Shown in pieces: positions 37,686 through 47,296 of a DNA stretch of 64,000 nt. The DNA comes from Alphaproteobacteria bacterium (lineage in GTDB: Bacteria; Pseudomonadota; Alphaproteobacteria; Caulobacterales; Maricaulaceae), in NCBI GenBank assembly GCA_024742735.1, contig JANSXV010000002.1, positions 248,001-312,000 of the forward strand, read 5' to 3'. The notes beneath the pieces were generated by a model that had not been told where the DNA came from, ran no database searches, and saw nothing but the letters and a program-made list of their open reading frames with translations. The number at the start of each line of letters is the position of its first letter. The first letter of the stretch is position 1. Made by a program: the position numbers and the translations under genes.

Positions 37686-38231
37686 TTAAGCGTCCTTCTC
37701 GTTGTTCGCGCCGCTTTCGCGGCCGGTTTGCTTGCGCGCGTTCAGGCTCGCCCGGATCAGGGCGTCGGTCAGAACGAGCTTGGCGTCGGCGATCCATTCA
37801 AACGGGATCAGGGCGGTGTCTTCCTCCCCGTCCAGCTCGATCGCCACGGATTGATCCTCAATGCCGGCGAGCAGGCCGCGGAAACGCTTGCGGCCCTCCA
37901 CCAGGCGGTCCAGTTCGATTTTGGCGTCAAAGCCTTCCCAGCGGGAAAAATGCTCCAGCGCGGTGAGCGGCCGGTCGATGCCCGGCGAGGAGACCTCAAG
38001 ATCATAGGCGCCGCTGACGGGATCGGCCTCGTCCAGAACATCCAGAAGGGCCCGGGACAGCTTCGCGCAGTCATCGGCTTCCATGGTTCCGTCGGCGCGC
38101 TCGGCCATGATCTGCATCAGCGTCTTCTTGCCGCCCATGACGCGCACGCGCACGATTTCCATGCCGAGGGTCTCGGCGATGGGCTCGGCCAGCGCGAGCA
38201 CGCGTTCGTCCTGGGGGCTCTTGGCCTTCAT
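37686..38231 (-). CDS. rimP: ribosome maturation factor RimP
   Basis: A 181-residue 30S assembly factor. The first domain has AEPIAETLGMEIVRVRV, followed by DDCAKLSRALLDVLD, and YDLEVSSPGIDRPL, the strongest RimP signature. The SH3-like C-terminal domain follows, with a short basic tail. It is the first gene of the operon, three bases before nusA; GGAG lies nine bases before the ATG. Confidence 0.96.
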   Translation of the reverse strand: MKAKSPQDERVLALAEPIAETLGMEIVRVRVMGGKKTLMQIMAERADGTMEADDCAKLSRALLDVLDEADPVSGAYDLEVSSPGIDRPLTALEHFSRWEGFDAKIELDRLVEGRKRFRGLLAGIEDQSVAIELDGEEDTALIPFEWIADAKLVLTDALIRASLNARKQTGRESGANNEKDA

Positions 38232-38264
38232 GCAGGGTCTCCGGACCCGCCGGCGGGGCTAACG

Positions 38265-38293
38265 AAAAAGGCGGCTCGGTTTCCCGAGCCGCC
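38265..38293 (-). terminator. leader terminator/attenuator before rimP-nusA-infB
   Basis: A perfect 10-bp GC-rich stem (38270-38279 with 38284-38293), TTTC loop, and five T residues on the minus strand. It sits between the likely promoter and rimP (start 38231); no minus-strand gene lies immediately upstream, so it would act on the operon's own leader. Confidence 0.75.
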
Positions 38294-38331
38294 CGATCGC
38301 GCCATCCGGCGTATCGAACTTGTTGAGGGGG

Positions 38332-38360
38332 TGTATACGCGCTGAAGGGTGATTGCGCAA
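38332..38360 (-). promoter_or_regulatory. sigma70-like promoter of the rimP-nusA-infB operon
   Basis: Read on the minus strand: TTGCGC (38355-38360), a 17-base spacer, then TATACA (38332-38337). Transcription would start near 38325, about 30 bases before the leader terminator. Confidence 0.55.
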
Positions 38361-38442
38361 TGGGCGGGAGCCGGTGAGATTCTTCCCCACCTGTCGCGGC
38401 GCGGTCTATGGTCGTGCCTCCAAGATATTGAAAGAGGCGCTG

Positions 38443-39147
38443 ATGACCCTGATCCGAACCCTGGCCGCGGCTGCGATCGTCTGTACTGCAGGCTGCGCGC
38501 AGGCTGAGCCGGCGCCTTCAGCGGCGGCGGGTCCGCTTTCTGCGCGGCCTGTCATCCAGATGTCCCTGGCGGACGCGGCCTGTCTGTTCGCGCAGGACCG
38601 GTTCGCCGGCTTCATTCGAGAGACCCCGCCCGGAGAGGTGCGCAACGCAATCTCGGCCCAGTGGCTGACGCTTCAGGAGTCCCGTTCCGGGCTGGCGGCG
38701 CTGCTCGCCCAGCAGGACCGCGACCAGGGCCCGGATGCACCCTTCGCCATGGGTTACCGGCCGGACTTCGCCCGGGCGATCGACGCGCTGAGAGACGCAC
38801 ATATCGACCGCTTCCATGCCGGCCTGACCCGGCCGGGGCCCATCGCCTGCCGCCGGATCGACACCGCCGCGGACCCGTTCACCGAGGATCTGCGCGGGTT
38901 TCTGGACTGGGCCGAGGCCCAGATGATGAATCCCGATCCCGGCGCGCCGGACGGCGCCCAGACCCTGGCGATTTCCAGGCCTGTGTATTTCGACGGCGAC
39001 ACACGGGTGCTGGTGGCGGAAAGCTACACCTACACTCCGATTCCGCTGTCACGCCCGCCTTCGGCGACCCTGGCCTTCGTGGTCTATGTCCGCGAGGACG
39101 GTGACTGGATGCACGAGGCCTCCATGATCCTCGCGCGCGGCGGTTAG
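38443..39147 (+). CDS. hypothetical lipoprotein
   Basis: A 234-residue protein with a lipoprotein signal: MTLIRTLAAAAIVCTAGC, where the last Cys would be lipidated. The mature chain begins with an Ala/Pro/Ser-rich linker and continues with helical stretches (ACLFAQDRFAGFIRETPPGE, YRPDFARAIDALRDAHIDR) and a beta-rich end (LAFVVYVREDGDW). I do not recognise a family. An upstream in-frame Met is open but would bury the signal peptide. It is divergent from rimP and convergent with trmB, overlapping it by four bases. Confidence 0.7.
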   Translation: MTLIRTLAAAAIVCTAGCAQAEPAPSAAAGPLSARPVIQMSLADAACLFAQDRFAGFIRETPPGEVRNAISAQWLTLQESRSGLAALLAQQDRDQGPDAPFAMGYRPDFARAIDALRDAHIDRFHAGLTRPGPIACRRIDTAADPFTEDLRGFLDWAEAQMMNPDPGAPDGAQTLAISRPVYFDGDTRVLVAESYTYTPIPLSRPPSATLAFVVYVREDGDWMHEASMILARGG

Positions 39148-39818
39148 TCCTTCACGAAGTCAAAAAACACCGGGTTGATATCGCCCAGGTGTTTGGACTG
39201 ATAGCGCGTGACGATGTGATCGGCCGGGTTGTTGCGCCAGTCGCTCGCTTGGCGCGCTGTCCAGCTCAGGCCCGGCGTCTCCAGGAGGATCGGCAAAGCG
39301 TGGTCGGCGTAAACCCGCACGTCCGTGGCCATGCGCAGGCGCCCGCCCGGTTTCAGCAGCCGGGCGAACTCCGCCGCCGTCTCTGTCTGGACGAAGCGGC
39401 GCTTGGCGTGGCGTCGCTTCGGCCAGGGGTCGGGGAAGAGCAGGTATATCTGATCAAACGCGCCGTCGGGCATGCGGGCGATCTCGTCGCGCGCGTCGGC
39501 GCGCTTGACGCGCACGTTCGTCAGCCCGTGCGCCTCGATCCCCGTCAGCGCCTTGGCGACGCCGTTCAGGAACGGCTCGATGCCCAGATAGCCGGTCTCA
39601 GAGTTCCGTTGCGCCTGACCGATCAGATGCTCGGCCGCGCCGAAGCCGATCTCCAATACGCAAGACTCGAAGCCGGGCAGCAGAGCGGCCGGGTCGAGCG
39701 CGCCGTCATCGGGCCAGCTTGAGGTTTCTCCCAGCGTCTCCACCAGCTGCTGCTGGCGCGGGGACAGCTTGTGGCCCTGGGAGCGGCCGTACAGGCGTTT
39801 GCGCGGTTGGTCGGTCAT
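39144..39818 (-). CDS. trmB: tRNA (guanine-N7-)-methyltransferase
   Basis: A 224-residue SAM-dependent enzyme that makes m7G46 in the tRNA variable loop. The SAM-binding segment is VLEIGFGAAEHL, followed by YLGIEPFLNGVAKAL; the family signature LLFPDPWPKRRHAKRRF, with catalytic and tRNA-contact residues, is intact. It follows metK in the same direction, separated by a terminator-like hairpin, an order frequent in alphaproteobacteria. Confidence 0.97.
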   Translation of the reverse strand: MTDQPRKRLYGRSQGHKLSPRQQQLVETLGETSSWPDDGALDPAALLPGFESCVLEIGFGAAEHLIGQAQRNSETGYLGIEPFLNGVAKALTGIEAHGLTNVRVKRADARDEIARMPDGAFDQIYLLFPDPWPKRRHAKRRFVQTETAAEFARLLKPGGRLRMATDVRVYADHALPILLETPGLSWTARQASDWRNNPADHIVTRYQSKHLGDINPVFFDFVKD

Positions 39819-39850
39819 GGCGGGTCGAATAGGTCAGGGCGGCCGATATG

Positions 39851-39880
39851 AAAAGGGCCGGGCGTCGCCGCCCGGCCCTT
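39851..39880 (-). terminator. hairpin terminator downstream of metK
   Basis: A 12-bp stem (39853-39864 with 39869-39880), TCGC loop, then TTTT on the minus strand, 23 bases past the metK stop. The central 22 bases are identical to those of the rpsP terminator. It would reduce read-through into trmB. Confidence 0.85.
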
Positions 39881-39902
39881 TGTATCAGCGGGTCGCCTTG
39901 AT

Positions 39903-41075
39903 CTAGAAGCGGCCCTTGAGTTCCTCGACCAGATCGGTCTTCTCCCAGGAGAAGCCGCCATCGTCCGTGGGCGTGCGGCCGAAATGGCCGTAGGCCGCCG
40001 AGCGCTCATAGATCGGGCGGTTGAGCTGGAGATGGGTGCGGATGCCCTTGGGGCGCAGGTCCACCAGCTCGCGCAAAGTCAGCTCCAGCCTCGCTTCGTC
40101 CACCTCGCCGGTGCCGTGGGTGTCCACGTAGACCGAAAGCGGCTTGGCCACGCCGATCGCATAGGACAGCTGGATGGTGCACTTCTTCGCCAGGCCCGCC
40201 GCAACGACGTTCTTGGCGAGATAACGCGCCACATAGGCCGCCGAGCGGTCCACCTTCGTGGGGTCCTTGCCGGAGAAGGCGCCGCCGCCATGGGGCGCCG
40301 CGCCGCCATAGGTGTCCACGATGATCTTGCGGCCGGTCAGGCCGGCGTCGCCGTCCGGACCGCCGATCACGAACTTGCCGGTCGGGTTCACATAGAACTC
40401 GTCTTCCGGCGGGAACCAGCCATTCGGCAGGACTTTCTGGACCACCGGACGCACCAGCTCGCGCACATCATCCAGGCTCACGCCATCCTTGTGCTGGGTG
40501 GAGACCACCACGCTCGTCACTTCAGCCGGCTTGCCGTTCTCGTAGCGCAAGGTCACCTGGCTCTTGGCGTCCGGTTCGAATTCCGGGCGCTCGCCGGATT
40601 TGCGCAGGCGGGCCATCTCCTGAAGGATCTGGTGGGCGTAGGTTATCGGCGCGGGCATCAGCTCCGGCGTCTCATCGCAGGCGAAGCCGAACATGATGCC
40701 CTGGTCGCCGGCGCCTTCCTCTTCGAAGGAGCCCGTGCCCTCGTCCACGCCCTGGGCGATGTCGGCGGACTGCTCATGCAGATAGTTCTGGAACTCGGCC
40801 GTCTCCCAGTGGAAGCCGTCCTGCTCGTAGCCGATATCCTTCACGGCTCTGCGCGCGGCTTCTTCGATCTCGGCGTCGTTGATCTCGCTGGCGCAGCGCA
40901 CCTCCCCGGCCAGCACGATCCGGTTGGTCGTGGTCAGGGTTTCGCAAGCGACCCGGGCGACCGGATCCTTGGCCAGGAACAGGTCGACGACGGCGTCGGA
41001 AATCCGGTCGCACACCTTGTCGGGGTGGCCTTCGGAGACGCTTTCGCTGGTGAAAAGATAAGAGGTGCGGGCCAA
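39903..41075 (-). CDS. metK: S-adenosylmethionine synthetase
   Basis: A 390-residue enzyme forming SAM from methionine and ATP. Diagnostic segments are [20 protein letters not shown] near the start, [10 protein letters not shown] in the middle (here [15 protein letters not shown]), and the C-terminal [19 protein letters not shown]. The start codon is TTG (the frame reads TTG GCC CGC ACC), with GGAG eight bases upstream; the next residues match the family start. A 24-bp palindrome lies immediately upstream and overlaps that ribosome site, suggesting control at this point. The rare TTG may also keep translation low. Confidence 0.98.
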   Translation of the reverse strand: MARTSYLFTSESVSEGHPDKVCDRISDAVVDLFLAKDPVARVACETLTTTNRIVLAGEVRCASEINDAEIEEAARRAVKDIGYEQDGFHWETAEFQNYLHEQSADIAQGVDEGTGSFEEEGAGDQGIMFGFACDETPELMPAPITYAHQILQEMARLRKSGERPEFEPDAKSQVTLRYENGKPAEVTSVVVSTQHKDGVSLDDVRELVRPVVQKVLPNGWFPPEDEFYVNPTGKFVIGGPDGDAGLTGRKIIVDTYGGAAPHGGGAFSGKDPTKVDRSAAYVARYLAKNVVAAGLAKKCTIQLSYAIGVAKPLSVYVDTHGTGEVDEARLELTLRELVDLRPKGIRTHLQLNRPIYERSAAYGHFGRTPTDDGGFSWEKTDLVEELKGRF

Positions 41076-41084
41076 GCTTCTGCT

Positions 41085-41108
41085 CCATATAAAGCGATCT
41101 TTATATGG
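41085..41108. promoter_or_regulatory. palindrome at the metK start (operator or RNA hairpin)
   Basis: Perfect 10-base arms CCATATAAAG (41085-41094) and CTTTATATGG (41099-41108) flank CGAT. It ends nine bases before the metK TTG, and the minus-strand 3' arm contains the GG of the GGAG ribosome site. From memory it resembles sites of ArsR-family SAH/SAM-responsive regulators of methionine-cycle genes in alphaproteobacteria. Confidence 0.65.
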
Positions 41109-41122
41109 CGGGCATAAAGCCT

Positions 41123-41154
41123 ATCGCGCCGCCGAAAGCAAGGGGCGGCGCGAT
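41123..41154 (-). terminator. strong hairpin after the XRE regulator, possible terminator
   Basis: Perfect 11-bp arms ATCGCGCCGCC (41123-41133) and complement (41144-41154) with a 10-base loop. Only a weak T-rich stretch follows, so termination efficiency is doubtful. It separates the regulator from metK. Confidence 0.5.
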
Positions 41155-41197
41155 CTTTGGCGGCGCAGCATGCAGCCGCGCCGCCGAACCTTGCGGT

Positions 41198-41629
41198 CTA
41201 TTCCTGCGCGGCCGCTTCGGCTTCTTCCGCCGCCAGCGTGCGGACCAGCTCAAGAATACGGCGGCGAACCTTGGAGTCCTTGATGCGGGCGAAGGCCTGA
41301 GCCAGCGCGACACCGTCCGCGGACTGGATGAAGTCGTCGACGATCGGGGTCTGGTCGTTATCGGCGAAGCCGGGCTGGCCCATGGTCTCGGAGACGCCTT
41401 CATAGAAGAAGGACACCGGAACATCGAGCACGCGGCCCATGACCCAGAGCCGTCCCGCGCCAACCCGGTTGGTGCCGCGCTCGTACTTCTGGACCTGCTG
41501 GAAAGTCACGCCGAGTTCTTCGCCAAGTTTTTCCTGGCTCATGTTGAGCAGCTGGCGGCGCAGACGAATGCGCGACCCGACATGGCGGTCGACGGCGTTG
41601 GGGCCGCGGGGGTTGGGAGAATTGGCCAT
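41198..41629 (-). CDS. XRE/Cro-CI helix-turn-helix regulator upstream of metK
   Basis: A 143-residue protein. The DNA-binding domain spans about residues 15-70, with LRRQLLNMSQEKLGEELGVTFQQVQKYERG as the helix-turn-helix (described here in two parts, the recognition helix being TFQQVQKYE). The C-terminal half is helical and acidic (RRRILELVRTLAAEEAE). Orthologues in this exact position between lnt and metK are common in alphaproteobacteria; rhizobial relatives have been called PhrR-like. The start was set at MANSPNPRGPNAVDRHVG, the usual family opening. The targets are unknown; metK is a natural candidate. Confidence 0.9.
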   Translation of the reverse strand: MANSPNPRGPNAVDRHVGSRIRLRRQLLNMSQEKLGEELGVTFQQVQKYERGTNRVGAGRLWVMGRVLDVPVSFFYEGVSETMGQPGFADNDQTPIVDDFIQSADGVALAQAFARIKDSKVRRRILELVRTLAAEEAEAAAQE

Positions 41630-41706
41630 TGGCGTAAAGTCCCTATCGGTAAATCGATCCAGATCGTGTCCGCCTGGATGATTATTGCTTGGATCATCCG
41701 CCGCCC

Positions 41707-43332
41707 TCACCGGCGCCGGTCAACGCGGGGTTTTAGGCGCGAATTGAACGCGGTCAAGGTGATCAACAGCACAAACGCAATCACCCATACCCAATTTCCG
41801 TACTTTAGGTAGGCGGTTGCGTCCAGTCCCCTAGTCAAAACAAGATCAAAGGCCTCATTATCTTCAACTCTTGAAAGAACTGATGGGCGTCCATACGCGT
41901 CAATCTGGCCGGACGCGCCCGCAGAGGCTGCGCGAACCATGGGAAGTCCGGTCTCGATCGAGCGGTAGGCGGCCTGATTGACCAGCTGGGCCGGGCCGGC
42001 CGTATCGCCGAACCAGGCGTCATTTGAGATATTCAGGAACCATTCCGGACGCGGGGCCGGAGCGGCGGTGAAGCCAGCATAGACCACCTCATAGCAGATC
42101 AGCGGAGCGAAGGCGGGCAATTCGTCCAGGACGAGCGTCCGGGCGCCGGGTCCGGCGTCGAATCCGACGCCGTATTGCGACAATGTGTCCAGCCCCAGGG
42201 GCCGGGTCAGCGCCGCAATGGTGTTGGCTTCGCCGAAAGGAACCAGCCGCGCCTTGTCATAGCGCGCCAGCGTCGCAAGCTCGGTCTCGCCGCGGATCTC
42301 CAGCACATGAAGGCTGTTGTAATACCGGTCCGGTTCGGGAAAATCGCCAAAGACCACATGGGGCGCTCCGGCGATCAGCCGTGTCCCGGCCGGCAGCCGC
42401 CCGGCGATCTCGGCCAGCAGCTCAGGCTCGTTCATCAGCCAGGCCGGGACCGAGCCCTCCGGCCAGACCACGGCGTCAACATCGTCGAGGCCAGGCTGCA
42501 GAGTCAGGTCCAGATAGGCGGCGAGCACCTGATCGACATTCTCAGGGCGCAGTTCGCTCTGGGGCAGGTCCAGCCGCACCAGCCGCAGGCGCGTCTCGGT
42601 GTTCTCAACCTCGGCGTCCGCCAGCCGCAGCGCGCCATAAACCCAGCCAGAGCCTAGCAGGACAAGGCTGATCGCCAGCGGCGCCGCACGCCCGGTCCAG
42701 CCGCCGCGCCCGAACAGGGCCGCCGGCGCCGCGAAGGCGTAGAGGGTCAGGGCGCTGAGCCCGGCCGCACCGATCAGGGCGGCGGTCTGGCTGACCGCGC
42801 CGCCGGCTTCGAAGACATGGCCGGGCAGGTTCCAGGGAAAACCGGACAGGACCGTGGCGCGGATCATCTCGGCGGCCAGGAAGACGCCCGCGAACACGCC
42901 GACCCGGCCTGGTCCGCGCGGCGCCAGGCGCACATAGATCGCGCCCGCCGCGCCCCAGAACAGGGCCAGCCCGCCCGGCAGCAGGGTCACCGGGGCCCAG
43001 ACCAGCCAGACATACTCGTCACCGCCGACCAGAAACGCGCTCGCGACCCACCACAGGCCGCCCAGGAACAGCCCCGCTGCGAAGGCCCAGGCCCGTGCGA
43101 AGCCTGAGCGCAGGGGCCGCAGGCTCCGGCGTGCGTCGTCCAGGCTGAGGACGAGCAGCGTGAGGCCGAGCACGAACAGCGGCTGGAGGAAGAACGGAGC
43201 GTGGGCGAAGGCGCTGGCGAGCCCGGCGAGAAACAGGGCGGTCAGCCGCCAGCGCGGGGCCATCGCTCGCCAGAGCGCCCGCAACCGTCGGCCGGCCCGA
43301 ACGGCGGTCCGGGCCCCGGACGCCGCGTTCAC
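41707..43332 (-). CDS. lnt: apolipoprotein N-acyltransferase
   Basis: A 541-residue inner-membrane enzyme that adds the third acyl chain to lipoproteins. The N-terminal half has about seven membrane segments and the FPWNLPGHV motif near 165-172. The C-terminal half is a periplasmic nitrilase domain whose catalytic triad is visible: Glu292 in WPEGSVPAWL, Lys360 in YDKARLVPFGE and Cys413 in APLICYEVVY. The final membrane helix anchors the C terminus. The GTG start overlaps the corC stop (GTGA), so it is coupled to corC. At least two lipoproteins are encoded in this window. Confidence 0.97.
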   Translation of the reverse strand: MNAASGARTAVRAGRRLRALWRAMAPRWRLTALFLAGLASAFAHAPFFLQPLFVLGLTLLVLSLDDARRSLRPLRSGFARAWAFAAGLFLGGLWWVASAFLVGGDEYVWLVWAPVTLLPGGLALFWGAAGAIYVRLAPRGPGRVGVFAGVFLAAEMIRATVLSGFPWNLPGHVFEAGGAVSQTAALIGAAGLSALTLYAFAAPAALFGRGGWTGRAAPLAISLVLLGSGWVYGALRLADAEVENTETRLRLVRLDLPQSELRPENVDQVLAAYLDLTLQPGLDDVDAVVWPEGSVPAWLMNEPELLAEIAGRLPAGTRLIAGAPHVVFGDFPEPDRYYNSLHVLEIRGETELATLARYDKARLVPFGEANTIAALTRPLGLDTLSQYGVGFDAGPGARTLVLDELPAFAPLICYEVVYAGFTAAPAPRPEWFLNISNDAWFGDTAGPAQLVNQAAYRSIETGLPMVRAASAGASGQIDAYGRPSVLSRVEDNEAFDLVLTRGLDATAYLKYGNWVWVIAFVLLITLTAFNSRLKPRVDRRR

Positions 43333-44276
43333 GCCTGGTCGGCCCTGGATCCGGCAGCCGCACTGCGGCTCTGCGCCGTATCTCCGTCCTCTTGCCGGCG
43401 CGCAGCCTCGCCGTTGCCGGCCTCACGCACGCGCAGGCGCTTGATCCGCCGCGGGTCGGAATCCAGCACCTCGAACTCGAAGCCCGAGGGGTGGACGATC
43501 ACTTCACCGCGCTCGGGGACCCGGCCCGCCAGCCGGAAGACCAGACCGCCGAGCGTGTCGACATCGGCCTCTTCCTCCTCGGTGGCGATCTCCCTGCCGA
43601 GCGCTTCCTCCAGCTCGAGGATCTCCGCGCGGGCGTCGGCCTCCCACAGGCCCGGGCCCTTGGCGCGGACTGAAACCGTGTCGGCGATGTCGTGCTCGTC
43701 CTCGATATCGCCCACGATGGGCTCCAGAAGGTCCTCCAGAGTCACCAGACCGTCAGTGCCGCCGAACTCGTCGACCACCAGCGCCATGTGCATGCGCCGC
43801 GACTGCATCTTCAAGAGAAGGTCCAGCGCGCGCATGGAAGCGGGCACGTAAAGCAGCGGCCGCTTGATGTCCGGCAGGATGCGCGCCTCGCTCCAGTCTT
43901 CGGACGCTTCGCCGGCGGATTCGGCATAGCGCGCCAGATGGCTGACCACATCCTTGATGTGCGCCACGCCGACGGGATCATCCAGCGTCTCGCGGAAGAC
44001 CGGCAGGCGCGAATGGGCGGCCTCGCCGAAGATCGCGGTCAGCTCCTTGAGCGGCGTGGTGATATCCACCGCCGTGATGTCGGCGCGCGGGACCATGACG
44101 TCCTCCACGCGTTTCAGCTGGAATTCCTGGACATTCAGGATGAGGTCGCCGCCGGCTGATCCGGCGGTCGAGCCGTTTCGTTCCGGGGCGGGCAGGGCTG
44201 TCCGGTCAGCATCGGCGCCGGAAAAGGCGCCCAGAATCTGGGACAGCAAACTTCGAGACGACGGGTCTTCGCTCAT
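43329..44276 (-). CDS. corC: CorC/HlyC-family CBS-domain protein
   Basis: A 315-residue soluble protein. A pair of CBS domains occupies about residues 60-200 (VEDVMVPRADITAVD, HSRLPVFRETLDDPVGVAHIKD, and RRMHMALVVDEFGGTDGLVT), followed by the CorC_HlyC domain at about 215-295. In enterobacteria CorC affects magnesium and cobalt export; homologues of this short form often accompany lnt and ybeY. Its ATG overlaps the ybeY stop. Confidence 0.93.
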   Translation of the reverse strand: MSEDPSSRSLLSQILGAFSGADADRTALPAPERNGSTAGSAGGDLILNVQEFQLKRVEDVMVPRADITAVDITTPLKELTAIFGEAAHSRLPVFRETLDDPVGVAHIKDVVSHLARYAESAGEASEDWSEARILPDIKRPLLYVPASMRALDLLLKMQSRRMHMALVVDEFGGTDGLVTLEDLLEPIVGDIEDEHDIADTVSVRAKGPGLWEADARAEILELEEALGREIATEEEEADVDTLGGLVFRLAGRVPERGEVIVHPSGFEFEVLDSDPRRIKRLRVREAGNGEAARRQEDGDTAQSRSAAAGSRADQA

Positions 44277-44737
44277 GGCTCCGTTCTGACGAGATAGGGA
44301 TCGGCGATCCCGGCCGCTTCAAGGGCGGCGCGTTCCAGCGCCTCCATCTCTTCGGCCTCGTCCTCCTTGATATGGTCCAGTCCATTCAAATGCAGAACGC
44401 CATGCAGGACCAGATGCACGGCGTGATCTTCCAGCGCCTTGCCGTCACGTTCGGCTTCACGGGCGCAGGTTTCAAAGCTCAGCGCGCAGTCGCCGGGATA
44501 GCCTTCGCTGTCGGGCGCGGGGAAGGACAGCACGTTGGTCGGCCGGTCCTTGCCGCGAAACTTCGCATTCAGCGCCTGCAACGCCTCATCGCCGGTCAGC
44601 AGCACCACGGCCTGACCGTCGCGGGGATGATCCAGGCGCGCCAGCGCAGCCTCGACCACAGCTTCAGCGCGGGCCTCAAGCCCGGTCAGCTGCGCCCAGC
44701 CCTCGTGCTCGGCGACGAATTCCAGCCGCTGGCTCAC
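44273..44737 (-). CDS. ybeY: endoribonuclease YbeY
   Basis: A 154-residue zinc-dependent enzyme for 16S rRNA 3' end maturation and ribosome quality control. The zinc motif H-x3-H-x5-H is intact in HGVLHLNGLDH, and LNAKFRGKDRPTNVLSFP is the other invariant segment. The frame begins with GTG overlapping the phoH stop. Part of the miaB-phoH-ybeY-corC-lnt operon. Confidence 0.97.
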   Translation of the reverse strand: MSQRLEFVAEHEGWAQLTGLEARAEAVVEAALARLDHPRDGQAVVLLTGDEALQALNAKFRGKDRPTNVLSFPAPDSEGYPGDCALSFETCAREAERDGKALEDHAVHLVLHGVLHLNGLDHIKEDEAEEMEALERAALEAAGIADPYLVRTEP

Positions 44738-45743
44738 CGCTGCAGCCCCTCCCGGCGTGCGTCATCGACCTCGTAGGCGTCCACGATCCGGGCCACCAGC
44801 CCGTGGCGGACCACGTCGGTCCGGTCGAAGCGGCGTACCGCGATGCGCTCAACATCCGACAGGATGGACAGGGCGTGGGGCAGGCCGGAGGGCTCGCCGC
44901 GGCGCAGATCGGTCTGGGTGGGATCGCCGGTCACCGCCATGCGCGAGCCTTCGCCCAGGCGCGTCAGCACCATGCGCATTTGCGGCACGGTGGCGTTCTG
45001 GGCTTCATCCACGATGACGAAGGCCTTGTTCAGGGTCCGGCCGCGCATGAAGGCCAGCGGGGCGACTTCGACCCGGCCCTCCTCGCGCATCTTTTCTGAC
45101 AGCCGCTGGCCCAGCGCATCGCGCAGGGCGTCCCAGATGGGCAGCAGATAGGGGTCGATCTTTTCGGTCAGGTCGCCGGGCAGGAAGCCCAGACGCTCGC
45201 CGGCTTCCACGGCCGGGCGCGTGATGATCAGCCGGTCGATAGCGCCTTGCGCCAGCTGGGCGGCGCCATGGGCGACGGCCAGCAGCGTCTTGCCGGTGCC
45301 GGCGGGCCCCACGCCGAAGATCATGTCGTAGCTCGCCTCATCCTTCAGCGCGCGCACATAGGCCTTCTGGCCTTCGGTGCGCGCGGCGAAGCTGGCCTTG
45401 CTGCGCGGAATGCGGATCACCGTGTCCAGCACGTCGTGGGGGCCGTCATCGGCCATGAGGCAGGCCGCCTTCGCCGCGCCGGGATCGATGGGCAGGCCTT
45501 CGCCGGCGCGGGCGTAAAGCGCGTTCAGCACACGCACGGCGTCGCGGCGGGCTGTCCCGTCCTCGGCGATCACCACGACCTGACCGCCGCCGGGGGCTTC
45601 CAGGCGGACCTCCAGTTCCGATTCCAGAACGGCGAAGTTTTCATGGCCGGGCCCGGCGAGCACGCGCACGCGCTCGGCGTCATCGAAATGCAGGGTCTCT
45701 GCAGGTTCGCGGCGGGGGCGGCGCGGTTTGGCGGAACGGCTGC

Positions 45744-45747
<4 letters not shown>
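44734..45747 (-). CDS. PhoH-like ATPase (YbeZ)
   Basis: A 337-residue P-loop protein. Walker A is [13 protein letters not shown], Walker B is [10 protein letters not shown], and [10 protein letters not shown] is the conserved arginine-finger region of the PhoH family. The first 60 residues include a KH-like segment. It is usually encoded beside ybeY and is thought to act with it on RNA. The GTG start overlaps the miaB stop (GTGA). Confidence 0.95.
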
Positions 45748-47162
<1,415 letters not shown>

Positions 47163-47296
47163 GAACCCGCCCGGCCTCCTCGCCGGAATTCGCGTCATCA
47201 AAAGGTATCGCGCGCTCAAGGCCCCTCGAGCGCGTCGGAGAGGGGGTTATGGGGATGATGAGCCTTGCTGGCAAGGGGAAGGGGGGAGACAATCGG

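Noticed and set aside
41076-41200. SAM riboswitch upstream of metK
   Set aside because: The leader is too short and lacks recognisable SAM-II, SAM-V or SAM/SAH core sequences; the palindrome at the start codon explains the structure.
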